A program made the position numbers and the translations under genes. Below the pieces are notes generated by a model. It did no database searches. It saw only the letters and a program-made list of their open reading frames with translations, and was not told the origin of the DNA. From Geosporobacter ferrireducens (GTDB lineage Bacteria > Bacillota > Clostridia > Peptostreptococcales > Thermotaleaceae), in NCBI RefSeq assembly GCF_001750685.1, contig NZ_CP017269.1, forward strand, positions 4,443,416-4,507,415: a DNA stretch of 64,000 bases, written 5' to 3'. Each line of letters begins with the position of its first letter. Within the stretch, counting starts at the first letter, position 1. Shown here piece after piece: positions 1 to 8,703 of the stretch.

Positions 1-1
1 T

Positions 2-295
2 GTGATCAGCAAACTATTTGCTTGTTGGTTTCCTGTTATGTTGTTTGTATTATCCGGGTATGAACATAGCATTGCAAATATGTACTTTATCCCTATGGCC
101 AAATTCCTGGGGGCAGATATAAGCTGGAGTCAAATGTGGCTAAATAATATTATTCCAGCAACCATAGGAAATCTGATCGGTGGAGCCTTGATCGTTCCAT
201 TGTTCTACTATCTGGCATATCTCAGACCAATCAGAGCAGCCGCGCCGGTCCCATCGTCAGCACTGCAGCCAAAAACACCTGTAAAAAATATATAA
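2..295 (+). CDS. Formate/nitrite transporter family protein, C-terminal part (5' end outside window)
   Basis: This is the last 97 residues of a membrane channel of the FocA/NirC family, which moves small monovalent anions such as formate or nitrite across the cytoplasmic membrane. The recognisable family pattern is SGYEHSIANMYFIP followed by a transmembrane helix containing NNIIPATIGNLIGG. The reading frame is open to the left edge, so the true start lies upstream of the window. The last ~25 residues are a polar, proline/alanine-rich cytoplasmic tail. A strong hairpin terminator follows. Family assignment is confident; the substrate cannot be told from this fragment. Confidence 0.85.
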   Translation: MISKLFACWFPVMLFVLSGYEHSIANMYFIPMAKFLGADISWSQMWLNNIIPATIGNLIGGALIVPLFYYLAYLRPIRAAAPVPSSALQPKTPVKNI

Positions 296-308
296 TTATA
301 ATAAAAAA

Positions 309-336
309 ACACTTTCTATCAGGAAAGTGTTTTTTT
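309..336 (+). terminator. Rho-independent terminator after the formate/nitrite transporter
   Basis: Stem ACACTTTC (309-316) pairs with GAAAGTGT (323-330) around a 6-nt loop and runs into seven T. The A-run on the left side means it could also work in reverse. Confidence 0.85.
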
Positions 337-461
337 GCGGCCTGTATCGAGTCATTTAAAAGATATTTCGATAAAAGATGTGCAGAAAAAGAAAAAAGAT
401 AAGAAGCAACCCTAAACTTCTATGAAAATTCACCCATTTCCTTATTTTTAATTGTTTTCCA

Positions 462-484
462 ACGATAGCGGTAGCGGCTATCGT
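462..484. repeat. Short inverted repeat upstream of the lacI-type promoter
   Basis: ACGATAGC (462-469) and GCTATCGT (477-484) form a perfect 8-bp inverted repeat with a 7-nt centre, about 33 bp upstream of the -35 box of the regulator gene. It could be an auxiliary binding site, but it does not resemble the downstream operator. No function is proven. Confidence 0.4.
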
Positions 485-516
485 GCAAATGACAATAAAT
501 TATCCTTAAAAAGAGT

Positions 517-544
517 TTGATTATTCTATAAGTTATGGTAAAAT
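517..544 (+). promoter_or_regulatory. Sigma-A type promoter of the LacI-family regulator gene
   Basis: TTGATT (517-522) and TAAAAT (539-544) are 16 bp apart, and an extended TG motif precedes the -10. The palindromic operator at 558-581 lies just downstream of the expected transcription start. Confidence 0.6.
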
Positions 545-557
545 TTAGATAGAAACT

Positions 558-581
558 GGAAACGTTACCGGTAACGTTTCC
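558..581. promoter_or_regulatory. Perfect 24-bp palindromic LacI-family operator
   Basis: The half-site GGAAACGTTACC is followed directly by its exact reverse complement. A CG-centred palindrome of this type is typical for LacI/GalR-family regulators. It sits between the promoter and the ribosome binding site of the regulator gene, so negative autoregulation by a roadblock is the simplest inference. I found no second copy in front of the binding-protein gene at 1886. Confidence 0.8.
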
Positions 582-597
582 TATTGGAGGATATACT

Positions 598-1617
598 ATG
601 TCAAATGCAAATATCAAAGATATCGCAGAGATTGCAGGTGTTGCAATCAGTACAGTTTCACGGGTTATAAACAATCATCCGGATGTGAGCGAAGAGACAA
701 GAAAAAAGGTAATGGAGATCATAGAAGAGACCAATTATATACCCAATAATAGTGCTAGAAATCTAAAGAGAAGTAATTCAAAAGATATAGGCGTCTTGGT
801 CAAAGGGATATATAATCCATTTTTTGCAAAGATTATTCAGTCCATTGAAGAAAAAGTAGCTGCTCATGGATACACCATGATTCTTCATTATAATAATGAC
901 AATGTTAATGATATTGAAGCAGCTATTGAATTTGTAAAGGAAAAGAAGCTGAAAGGACTCATTTGCCTTGGTGGAAACTTCAGCAATTTAAACGAATCCC
1001 ATTTTGAAGATTTAGAAACGCCGCTTGTTTTAGCCTCGACAGACCTTGAAGAGGAACGAAAAAAAGCTTTCTTCTCCAGCGTTTCTATAGAAAATGAGAA
1101 GGCAGCTTATGAAGCAGTAAATTATCTATGCAAATTGGGTCATAGAAAGATAGGAATCATTACTATCGGCGAAGAGGATCAATGTGTTGGAAATCTAAGA
1201 TTGAAGGGTTATAAGAGGGCCTTGGAGTGTAATCATATTTCTTTTGATGAAAGCTCCAAGGAAATTGGTGAGTATACCTTTGAATCTGGTTTTGATGCGT
1301 TAAACCGTCTGCTGAACCGCGTTCAGGATTTGACTGCTGTATTTGTGACTTCAGATATTATGGCCATTGGTGCAGCGAAAGCTATTTTGAACAGGGGGTT
1401 AAGGATTCCTGATGACTTGTCTGTAATGGGCTTTGATGGAATTGACTATGCAAAATTTTTTCATCCCTCCCTTACAACGGTTAATCAACCTGGTGAGTAT
1501 ATGGGTAAAAGAAGTGCTGATATACTCTTTGATATTATTAAAAAGAAAAAAGAACATCAACATGTTATTCTAAAGACAGAATTACTGGAAAGTGAATCCT
1601 GTAAAAAGTTAATCTAG
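598..1617 (+). CDS. LacI/GalR-family transcriptional regulator (MalR-like)
   Basis: A 339-residue repressor with the usual layout. An N-terminal helix-turn-helix (about residues 4-26, IKDIAEIAGVAISTVSRV) and hinge (to ~60) are followed by a sugar-binding periplasmic-protein-like domain with the family motifs VTSDIMAIGA and PDDLSVMGFDG. The ATG is preceded by TTGGAGG. It is the first gene of a maltodextrin uptake and breakdown cluster in the same orientation, so it probably senses maltodextrin or a metabolite and controls that cluster. A perfect palindrome overlaps its own leader. The exact effector is inferred from context only; a CcpA-like global role is less likely because of the local operon. 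Confidence 0.88.
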   Translation: MSNANIKDIAEIAGVAISTVSRVINNHPDVSEETRKKVMEIIEETNYIPNNSARNLKRSNSKDIGVLVKGIYNPFFAKIIQSIEEKVAAHGYTMILHYNNDNVNDIEAAIEFVKEKKLKGLICLGGNFSNLNESHFEDLETPLVLASTDLEEERKKAFFSSVSIENEKAAYEAVNYLCKLGHRKIGIITIGEEDQCVGNLRLKGYKRALECNHISFDESSKEIGEYTFESGFDALNRLLNRVQDLTAVFVTSDIMAIGAAKAILNRGLRIPDDLSVMGFDGIDYAKFFHPSLTTVNQPGEYMGKRSADILFDIIKKKKEHQHVILKTELLESESCKKLI

Positions 1618-1675
1618 AAAGAGGCTTATAGGAAAGTTCTTTTGTAGATCGGTGATTGGGAATCCTAATTTATAT

Positions 1676-1703
1676 GCGGGCTGACGAGGGCGTCGATCCC
1701 TAC
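1676..1703 (-). repeat. REP-like hairpin element (minus orientation)
   Basis: On the minus strand this reads GTAGGG, then a GC-rich imperfect hairpin ending in GCCCGC. It matches in layout the elements at 1723-1749 and 33639-33664 and forms an inverted pair with the former, as in BIME-type REP pairs. Confidence 0.55.
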
Positions 1704-1722
1704 ATTCCTGTTTTAGATTTAG

Positions 1723-1749
1723 GTAGGGAACGGTGTCCTCACCGTTCCG
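1723..1749 (+). repeat. REP-like hairpin element (plus orientation)
   Basis: GTAGGG (1723-1728) leads into a perfect 9-bp stem, GGAACGGTG (1727-1735) against CACCGTTCC (1740-1748), with a 4-nt loop. It lies between the regulator and the binding-protein gene and may also affect mRNA stability or partial termination there. Confidence 0.6.
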
Positions 1750-1885
1750 GGAAATATTAAATTTCTCAGGTATAACATCTATATAACTCAGAGGAAAAGG
1801 TTTTCGGATGGGATTATCGATTCTCCTGCAATGATGTGCATTGGGAGGGAATTGATTAATAAAAAACAATAGGAGGGGGATTTCA

Positions 1886-3235
1886 ATGAAAACAGCAAAA
1901 AAAATTATTGCCTTGAGTATGATGGTGGTTTTTGCGTTGTCTACTTTCTTGTTGGCCGCCTGTGCGCCAAAGGAAGCGACACCGTCGGCAGCTGGGGAAC
2001 AGCCGCCGGCAGCTGAGGAAGTAACACTTAATATTTTCCAATTCAAAGTAGAAATTGCAAAGGAATTAGAAGAAGCTGCAAGGGCTTATGAAGCAGAGAA
2101 TCAAAATGTAAAAATCAATATCCAAACGGTAGGAGGCGGCGATGATTATGGCGCTGCCTTAAGAGCCAAGATTCAATCTGGTGTAGAGCCAAACCTTTTT
2201 AATATTGGCGGTCCGCAGGATGTGGAGGATTGGATGTCAAGACTCGAGGATCTGTCTGATCAGCCTTGGGTTGCACAAGCCCTTGAGGGTGTATTGTCAG
2301 GCGTAACTGTTGACGGAAAAATATATGCATTGCCTTTTAATATTGAAGGTTATGGGTTTGTCTATAATAAAGCGGTTTTTGAAGCCGCAGGTATTGATGC
2401 AGCCAATATTATAGACTTTAAAAGCCTGGAAGATGCAGTAAAGGAACTAGATAGCAAGATTAAAGCGGGAGAATTGAAAGATAAATTTCCAAATCTAAAA
2501 GCGGCTTTTGAAGTAGCAGCCAAAGAAACCTGGGTAACAGGCTTACATGCATCCAACACGGCTTTATCACAAGAATTTCCAAGTTCCTTAGATGCATTTG
2601 CAGCAAAAAACATAGAATTTAAATATGGGGATGCACTTAAAGCATTGTTAGACCTGCAGGCTGATCACTCATCCAATGCAAAAGCTAAGGCAAAACTAAA
2701 TGCAGTAGATTATGCAACACAGGTTGACCAAGGAATTGCTATTGAGCGTGTGGCTATCGTTCAACAGGGTAACTGGATTTATGGCGGCGTAAAAGCTGTC
2801 GACGAAGCGGTAGCGAACAATCTTGATATTCTGCCAATGCCTGTGAAAGGCATTAAAGAAGACTCTATTCCAGTAGGTGTACCAATGTATTGGGCAGTAA
2901 ACAATAAAGGGACAGATGCCCAAAAGGCGGCTGCTAAGGATTTCTTGAACTGGCTGTATACATCTGAAAAAGGTAAAGATTTTATCGTAAATAAATTCTT
3001 CTTTATTCCACCACTCAAAGGATATGAGAGTCTTGAGCCAAAAGACCCACTAGGTCAAGCTGTAAAGCGATATGCTGAAGCAGGAAAAACAATGCCATGG
3101 GTATTCATGGGATATCCTACAGGCTGGGGTATGGAAGTTCTAGGTACAGAAATTCAAAAATACTTTGCTGGCGAAGTTAAGTGGGAAGATGCTGTCAAGA
3201 ACGCACAAGACCAATGGATAGAAATGAGAAAGTAA
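1886..3235 (+). CDS. Sugar ABC transporter substrate-binding lipoprotein (maltodextrin-type)
   Basis: A 449-residue extracellular solute-binding protein of family 1. The N-terminus is a lipoprotein signal peptide with hydrophobic core and lipobox LLAAC, so the mature protein starts at Cys26 and is lipid-anchored outside the membrane. A Pro/Ala/Glu-rich linker precedes the binding domain. The domain shows typical features such as GKIYALPFNIEGYGFVYNK and GIKEDSIPVGVPMYWAVNN. The ribosome binding site is AGGAGGGGG. It is followed by two permease genes, so it delivers a sugar (probably maltodextrin, given the downstream alpha-glucan enzymes) to that pair. The ligand itself cannot be read from sequence. 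Confidence 0.9.
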   Translation: MKTAKKIIALSMMVVFALSTFLLAACAPKEATPSAAGEQPPAAEEVTLNIFQFKVEIAKELEEAARAYEAENQNVKINIQTVGGGDDYGAALRAKIQSGVEPNLFNIGGPQDVEDWMSRLEDLSDQPWVAQALEGVLSGVTVDGKIYALPFNIEGYGFVYNKAVFEAAGIDAANIIDFKSLEDAVKELDSKIKAGELKDKFPNLKAAFEVAAKETWVTGLHASNTALSQEFPSSLDAFAAKNIEFKYGDALKALLDLQADHSSNAKAKAKLNAVDYATQVDQGIAIERVAIVQQGNWIYGGVKAVDEAVANNLDILPMPVKGIKEDSIPVGVPMYWAVNNKGTDAQKAAAKDFLNWLYTSEKGKDFIVNKFFFIPPLKGYESLEPKDPLGQAVKRYAEAGKTMPWVFMGYPTGWGMEVLGTEIQKYFAGEVKWEDAVKNAQDQWIEMRK

Positions 3236-3321
3236 AAAAGGTGGATTGAGGGGGGAGAACTGCCCTCCTCAAATTTCTATAATCTAGAGATGATAGTGAC
3301 CTGGGGCAATAGGAGGATATT

Positions 3322-4188
3322 ATGAAGAATTCAAAATACTGGTTTGGCTTTTTCGTTGGACCGATATTGATTGCATTCTTGGTGGTGGTGATCATACCGA
3401 CACTATTGGGAATTTATTATTCCTTTACGGATTGGAACGGAATTGTAAACGATGCGAACTGGATAGGATTAAGGAATTATACGGAAATCTTTACAAAGGA
3501 TAAAGATTTTTTAAATGCTTTTTTATTTACTGCAAAATTTGCTTTTGTATCCGTGATTACAATCAATATGATGGGCTTTGGACTGGCTCTTCTAGTGACA
3601 AAGGGTATGAAAATGAGCAATGTGCTGCGTAGTATTTTTTTCATGCCTAATCTAATTGGGGGTCTGATCCTTGGTTTTGTATGGCAGTTTATTTTTACCA
3701 AGGCTTTTGATGCGGTTGGCGTAACCTATGGATTAGAATTCTTGGAAGGTTGGCTCTCCACGCCTGATACAGGCTTCTGGGGCCTTGTGATTTTAATGTC
3801 CTGGCAGTTAGCCGGATATATGATGGTTATCTATATTGCGGCCTTGGAAAATGTTCCGGAATCCTTGAAGGAAGCAGCTGAAATTGATGGGGCATCGCCC
3901 TTTCAAAAACTCATTCATATAACAATTCCCCTGGTTGCACCTGCCTTTACCATCGGCATGTTTTTAACCCTATCTAACTCTTTTAAGCTGTTTGATCAGA
4001 ATCTGGCATTAACCAATGGGGGCCCCTTTAAATCAACACAAATGCTGGCACTTAATATTTATTCTACAGCTTTTACTTTTAACCGGTTAGGATTAGCACA
4101 AGCGAAAGCAGTAATTTTTCTGATTACAGTTGCTGTAATTACCTTAACACAGTTAAGTTATAACAAAAAGAGGGAGGTTGAAATGTAA
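3322..4188 (+). CDS. Sugar ABC transporter permease (MalF/UgpA-type)
   Basis: A 288-residue inner-membrane permease with about six transmembrane helices and the cytoplasmic EAA loop that contacts the ATPase (EAAEIDGASPFQKL, residues ~184-197). It forms a heterodimer with the next gene product and receives sugar from the lipoprotein encoded upstream. The start ATG is preceded by AGGAGG. Its stop overlaps the next start by one base (TAATG), indicating translational coupling. No ATPase gene is present in the cluster, so a shared MsmX-like subunit is expected from elsewhere in the genome. Confidence 0.92.
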   Translation: MKNSKYWFGFFVGPILIAFLVVVIIPTLLGIYYSFTDWNGIVNDANWIGLRNYTEIFTKDKDFLNAFLFTAKFAFVSVITINMMGFGLALLVTKGMKMSNVLRSIFFMPNLIGGLILGFVWQFIFTKAFDAVGVTYGLEFLEGWLSTPDTGFWGLVILMSWQLAGYMMVIYIAALENVPESLKEAAEIDGASPFQKLIHITIPLVAPAFTIGMFLTLSNSFKLFDQNLALTNGGPFKSTQMLALNIYSTAFTFNRLGLAQAKAVIFLITVAVITLTQLSYNKKREVEM

Positions 4189-5009
4189 TGGACCGCAAGT
4201 TTCGCATAGGATGGCCTATTTTTGGGACTTTATTAGGCATTTTGTTTTTATCGCCCTTCTACATTGTATTTACCAATTCTTTGAAAACCCAAAAGGGCAT
4301 TTTTATCAATGTAATGGGTCTTCCCACGAAAGAATACTTTACATTAAAAAACTATACCCAGGCTTTTATAGAGCTTGATTTTATTCGATCCTTTTTAAAT
4401 TCCCTCTTGATTACAGCATCTAGTACACTGCTTATTGTAGTTTTTGCATCCATGGCTGCTTGGATGCTGGTAAGGGTAAAGTCGAAACTCAGCACCTTTC
4501 TCTTTTTTCTCTTTGCTGCTGCAATGTTGATACCTTTTCAATCGGTTATGCTGCCATTGATCAATATTATGGGAAAAATAGGATTTTTAAATCGGGCAGG
4601 TATCGTATTTATGTATCTAGGATTTGGATCCAGTTTATCGATTATGCTTTATCATGGATTTATTAAAAGCATTCCTGTTGAGTTAGAGGAAGCAGCTATT
4701 TTAGATGGGTGCAACCTATTTCAGGTATTTTGGTATGTTATTTTCCCCTTGCTCAAGCCCATTACTGTCACTGTATGTATTCTGAATATCATGTGGATTT
4801 GGAATGATTTCTTACTTCCCCAGCTGGTTATCAATAGACCAGGTTGGCACACGATCCCGCTAAAAATGTTCTACTTTTTCGGACAGTACTCTAAACGCTG
4901 GGACTTAGCGCTGGCGGGTTTGGTAATTGCCATGGTGCCAATTATTATATTCTATTTTATAGCCCAAAAGCATATTGTAAAGGGCGTTATGCAAGGATCC
5001 ATAAAATAA
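4188..5009 (+). CDS. Sugar ABC transporter permease (MalG/UgpE-type)
   Basis: A 273-residue partner permease with six predicted transmembrane helices and an EAA loop, EEAAILDGCNLFQ, at ~168-180. It begins on the last base of the previous stop codon. The C-terminal VKGVMQGSIK is the usual ending of MalG-type proteins (ITGGMTAGAVKG class). Together with the preceding permease it makes the membrane channel of a maltodextrin-type importer. The very short gap to the alpha-glucosidase gene shows it is part of the same operon. Confidence 0.92.
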   Translation: MDRKFRIGWPIFGTLLGILFLSPFYIVFTNSLKTQKGIFINVMGLPTKEYFTLKNYTQAFIELDFIRSFLNSLLITASSTLLIVVFASMAAWMLVRVKSKLSTFLFFLFAAAMLIPFQSVMLPLINIMGKIGFLNRAGIVFMYLGFGSSLSIMLYHGFIKSIPVELEEAAILDGCNLFQVFWYVIFPLLKPITVTVCILNIMWIWNDFLLPQLVINRPGWHTIPLKMFYFFGQYSKRWDLALAGLVIAMVPIIIFYFIAQKHIVKGVMQGSIK

Positions 5010-5027
5010 ATAGTGCAGGTGATTGCT

Positions 5028-7181
5028 GTGAAAGTATATAAAATAAATGACCATATCATGAAATATCGATTTGGAAGTCCTTTTGAAACCCATAGTGTTG
5101 TAATGCAGGGAGAATTGACAGACAAGGGTAAAATCCATAGACTTCAAGTCCAATGGGAAGAAACATTAAAAATAAACTATAAAATGGATAAGGAAGATAT
5201 TATTTGGGGATTAGGAGAAAGTCAGCGGGGGATGAACAAAAGGGGCGGCATCTATGAAGCTTATTGCTCTGATGATCCCCGTCATACTCCGGATAAAAAG
5301 TCTTTATACGGAGCTCATAACTTTATTATAATAGATGGATTGGAATTTTTTGGACTGTATATTGATTTTCCCGGTAAAATCATCTTTGATATTGGATTTA
5401 CCCATAAAGATCTTTTACAAATAGAGATTGAAGGAAAAGATGCAGATATTTATATTATCAAAGGAACAAAGCTGTATGAGATTAGCAGGAATTTTTTAGA
5501 ATTAATTGGTGAAAGCTATGTGCCGCCAAAATGGGCCTTTGGATATCAACAATCCCGTTGGGATTATCTGGATGCCCGGGCGGTAGAAGAGATTGCGGAA
5601 GCCTTTGAAAAACACGAAATTCCTTGTGATGCAATCTACTTGGATATAGATTATATGGAGAATTTTAAGGATTTTACCATAGATGAAAAGAAATTTCCTC
5701 AGTTTAAGCAGTTTGTCAAAAAACTACGGGAAAAAGGTTTGAGATTAATACCCATTATAGATGCCGGAGTTAAAATTGAAGCAGGCTATGGGGTATATGA
5801 AGAAGGTGTGGAAAAAGGGTATTTCTGTATAGATGCGGAAGGAAAGCCATTTGTTGCGGCAGTCTGGCCCGGTCGTGTCCACTTTCCCGATTTTTTGAAT
5901 CCAGCTGCCAGAAAGTGGTTTGGCCTCAAGTACAAAGTACTGACAGATTACGGTATTGAAGGCTTTTGGAACGACATGAACGAGCCTGCCATCTTCTATA
6001 CGGAAAGAGGGCTGCAGCAAGCCATCCATCAAGCAAAACGGTCTGAGAATGAGAATTTGGATATCTATTCTTTCTTTGCACTAAAGGATGCATTTATAAA
6101 TCTATCCAATCATCCACAAGACTATCAAAGTTTTTATCACCAGGTTGAAGGGAAAAGAATCAATCATCATCAGGTGCATAATCTATACGGCTATAATATG
6201 ACCAAAGCAGCTGCTGAAGGCCTGCAAGCTATTGACCCGGATAAGCGGTTTCTTTTATTTTCAAGGGCATCCTATATCGGAATGCATCGATACGCTGGGA
6301 TTTGGACAGGAGATAATCATTCATGGTGGGAACACATCCTTTTGAATTTAAAAATGATGCCTTCTCTCAACCTGTGCGGTTTTCTTTATGTTGGGGCGGA
6401 TACCGGAGGTTTTAGCGGAGATACAAATGCACAGATGCTGATTCGTTGGATGCAGCTAAGTTTGTTTGCACCTCTATTTCGCAATCATTCCGCCATGGGA
6501 ACAAGAAAACAGGAGCCCTTTGCCTTTGATGAAGAGAGTATGGCAATCATGCGCAGGATGATTCAACTTCGATATGAATTCATTCCCTATATTTATGCTG
6601 AATATATGAAGGCAGTGTTTCATAAGGGACTATATTTTGCTCCTTTGGCATTTGCTTATGAAGACAAACTTTCTAAAAGAGTGGAAGACCAGCTTTTGGT
6701 AGGGGAATCCCTGATGATTACACCCATTTATCAAGAAAATGCAGTGGGAAGAACGGTATGGCTTCCGGAAGAGATGCTCCTTTGTCTCTTCGGTCCGGGT
6801 GAAAAACTCCAGTACAGCGTTAAATTTCAAGGACACCATTATATTGGGGCAGACCTGGATGTTGTACCGGTATTTTTACGGAAAAACAAGCTCTTTCCGA
6901 TAGGAAGCTATGGGAAAAATATAGAGGCATTGGATCATACAGTGCTCCGGTTTATCGGATTTGTTGAAGATCAAGCCAGCTATCATTATTATGATGACGA
7001 TGGTATTACCTATAGATATAAAGAGGGCATTTATGATGAAATAGCTATTTTTGTTGAAAAAAAGAGTGATGATTATGCTATTCATGTAAAAAAGAAGGGA
7101 AGTCCAAAGGTGAAGAAACTTCTGTTTGATCTTATAGATCGAAGGGGAAGGATACTGGAAAAAACCATACTGCTGGTGTAA
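5028..7181 (+). CDS. Alpha-glucosidase, glycoside hydrolase family 31
   Basis: A cytoplasmic retaining glycosidase of about 717 residues that removes terminal alpha-linked glucose from imported oligosaccharides. It lacks a signal peptide. The catalytic nucleophile is the Asp of GFWNDMNEP (about D316) and the acid/base the Asp of IWTGDN (about D429). The later GADTGGFSGD motif is also typical of GH31. I chose the GTG at 5028 because GCAGGTGA lies six bases upstream; a GTG at 5013 would add five residues but has no ribosome binding site. The operon context with MalQ and phosphorylase supports alpha-glucosidase rather than alpha-xylosidase, but GH31 also contains the latter. Confidence 0.88.
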   Translation: MKVYKINDHIMKYRFGSPFETHSVVMQGELTDKGKIHRLQVQWEETLKINYKMDKEDIIWGLGESQRGMNKRGGIYEAYCSDDPRHTPDKKSLYGAHNFIIIDGLEFFGLYIDFPGKIIFDIGFTHKDLLQIEIEGKDADIYIIKGTKLYEISRNFLELIGESYVPPKWAFGYQQSRWDYLDARAVEEIAEAFEKHEIPCDAIYLDIDYMENFKDFTIDEKKFPQFKQFVKKLREKGLRLIPIIDAGVKIEAGYGVYEEGVEKGYFCIDAEGKPFVAAVWPGRVHFPDFLNPAARKWFGLKYKVLTDYGIEGFWNDMNEPAIFYTERGLQQAIHQAKRSENENLDIYSFFALKDAFINLSNHPQDYQSFYHQVEGKRINHHQVHNLYGYNMTKAAAEGLQAIDPDKRFLLFSRASYIGMHRYAGIWTGDNHSWWEHILLNLKMMPSLNLCGFLYVGADTGGFSGDTNAQMLIRWMQLSLFAPLFRNHSAMGTRKQEPFAFDEESMAIMRRMIQLRYEFIPYIYAEYMKAVFHKGLYFAPLAFAYEDKLSKRVEDQLLVGESLMITPIYQENAVGRTVWLPEEMLLCLFGPGEKLQYSVKFQGHHYIGADLDVVPVFLRKNKLFPIGSYGKNIEALDHTVLRFIGFVEDQASYHYYDDDGITYRYKEGIYDEIAIFVEKKSDDYAIHVKKKGSPKVKKLLFDLIDRRGRILEKTILLV

Positions 7182-7210
7182 ATATCAAAGTAGGAATGTA
7201 GAAGGGAAAG

Positions 7211-8692
7211 ATGAAGATGAAAAGAAGCAGTGGCATTTTAATGCACATTACCTCTCTGCCGAGTCCCTATGGAATCGGAACCTTGGGTAAGGATGCCTAT
7301 GAATTTGTAGACTTTCTGGAGAGGGCAGGACAGAAATACTGGCAGTTATTACCTTTAGGGCCAACAAGCTTTGGCGACTCACCTTACCAGTCCTTCTCTT
7401 CCTTTGCAGGCAATCCCTATCTGATTGACCTAGACCTGCTGGTACAAGAGGGGCTGTTGCGAAAGGCTGATTTTCAAAATACTGATTTTGGCAGCGACAG
7501 AGAAAAAGTAGATTTTGAAAAAATATATCTTCAGAAGCTTCCGATATTGAGAAAGGCGTACGAAAACAGTAAGAAAGAACTTGCAGATGAAATTATGAGC
7601 TTTCTAGAGGACCATCGGGACTGGGTAGAGGATTATGCACTATACATGGCAGTCAAGAAGCACTTTGGAATGAAACCATGGAAGGACTGGAATGAGGATA
7701 TAAAGCAAAGAGAGGAGAACGCATTAGAAGCATATAGAAGACTGCTTGCAGATGAAATAGGATATTGGTTTTTTTTACAATATCTATTTTTTAAGCAATG
7801 GACTGCATTAAAGACTTATGCAAACCACAAAAAAATTCGAATTATAGGAGATATTCCTATTTATGTAGCGGAGGATAGTGCAGACGCTTGGGCAAACAGT
7901 GAGTTGTTCCATTTAGATGAATACAAAAATCCTATATATATTGCGGGGTGTCCTCCCGATTCTTTTTCGGAGATTGGGCAACTATGGGGCAATCCTATCT
8001 ACCGCTGGGACCTTTTAGAACAGAGGGGTTATGATTGGTGGATTAAAAGGATTGAGGGAAATTTAAAGCTATATGATGTGATTCGCATTGACCACTTTAG
8101 AGGCTTTGAATCTTATTGGGAGATTCCCTATGACAGCAAAACTGCAGCAACAGGGCGATGGGTAAAGGGTCCGGGGATGAAGCTCTTTAATGCAATAACT
8201 GCCCAACTGGGAGCCGTAGACATCATTGCTGAAGATCTTGGGTTTTTAACAGAGGAAGTATTGCAGTTTAGAACAGATTCGGGATATCCCGGTATGAAAG
8301 TGCTGCAGTTCGCCTTTGATACCCGGGAAGAGAGTGATTATTTGCCCCATAATTATGATAAAAACTGTGTTGTCTATACGGGCACCCATGATAACGATAC
8401 GGTAATAGGATGGGTGCGTACTGCAAATGAAAAGGATGTTGCCTATGCTGCGGATTATTTCCATCTTACGGAAGAAGAAGGATATCATTGGGGATTTATC
8501 CGGGGCGCATGGAGTTCTGTAGGCAGATTGGCTATTGCTCCTTTGCAGGATTTTTTAGGCTTAGGCAGTACCCATCGCATGAACATCCCTTCGACGATAG
8601 GAGGAAACTGGCAGTGGCGTGTTAAAAAGGAATATATTTCAGAAAAGCTTGCAGAAAAGATCTGTCAGTTAACGAGATTATATGGAAGGTAG
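7211..8692 (+). CDS. malQ: 4-alpha-glucanotransferase (amylomaltase)
   Basis: A 493-residue GH77 enzyme that transfers alpha-1,4-glucan segments between maltodextrins, making chains long enough for the phosphorylase. The N-terminal RSSGILMHITSLPSPYGIGT is diagnostic. The nucleophile is the Asp in VIRIDHFRGF (about D294), and the acid/base Glu is in IIAEDLG (about E341). THDNDTVIGW is the further conserved substrate-site segment. It sits between the alpha-glucosidase and the phosphorylase with short gaps, so all three are probably co-transcribed. Length is normal for the family. Confidence 0.96.
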   Translation: MKMKRSSGILMHITSLPSPYGIGTLGKDAYEFVDFLERAGQKYWQLLPLGPTSFGDSPYQSFSSFAGNPYLIDLDLLVQEGLLRKADFQNTDFGSDREKVDFEKIYLQKLPILRKAYENSKKELADEIMSFLEDHRDWVEDYALYMAVKKHFGMKPWKDWNEDIKQREENALEAYRRLLADEIGYWFFLQYLFFKQWTALKTYANHKKIRIIGDIPIYVAEDSADAWANSELFHLDEYKNPIYIAGCPPDSFSEIGQLWGNPIYRWDLLEQRGYDWWIKRIEGNLKLYDVIRIDHFRGFESYWEIPYDSKTAATGRWVKGPGMKLFNAITAQLGAVDIIAEDLGFLTEEVLQFRTDSGYPGMKVLQFAFDTREESDYLPHNYDKNCVVYTGTHDNDTVIGWVRTANEKDVAYAADYFHLTEEEGYHWGFIRGAWSSVGRLAIAPLQDFLGLGSTHRMNIPSTIGGNWQWRVKKEYISEKLAEKICQLTRLYGR

Positions 8693-8703
8693 GATATGGG
8701 CGG

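Noticed and set aside
1609..2046. Open frame on the minus strand across the regulator/binding-protein junction
   Set aside because: It is antisense to the binding-protein signal region and REP-like hairpins, lacks a ribosome binding site and matches no family.
5013..5027. GTG start five codons earlier for the GH31 gene
   Set aside because: No ribosome binding site precedes it, whereas GTG 5028 has GCAGGTGA at the right distance.
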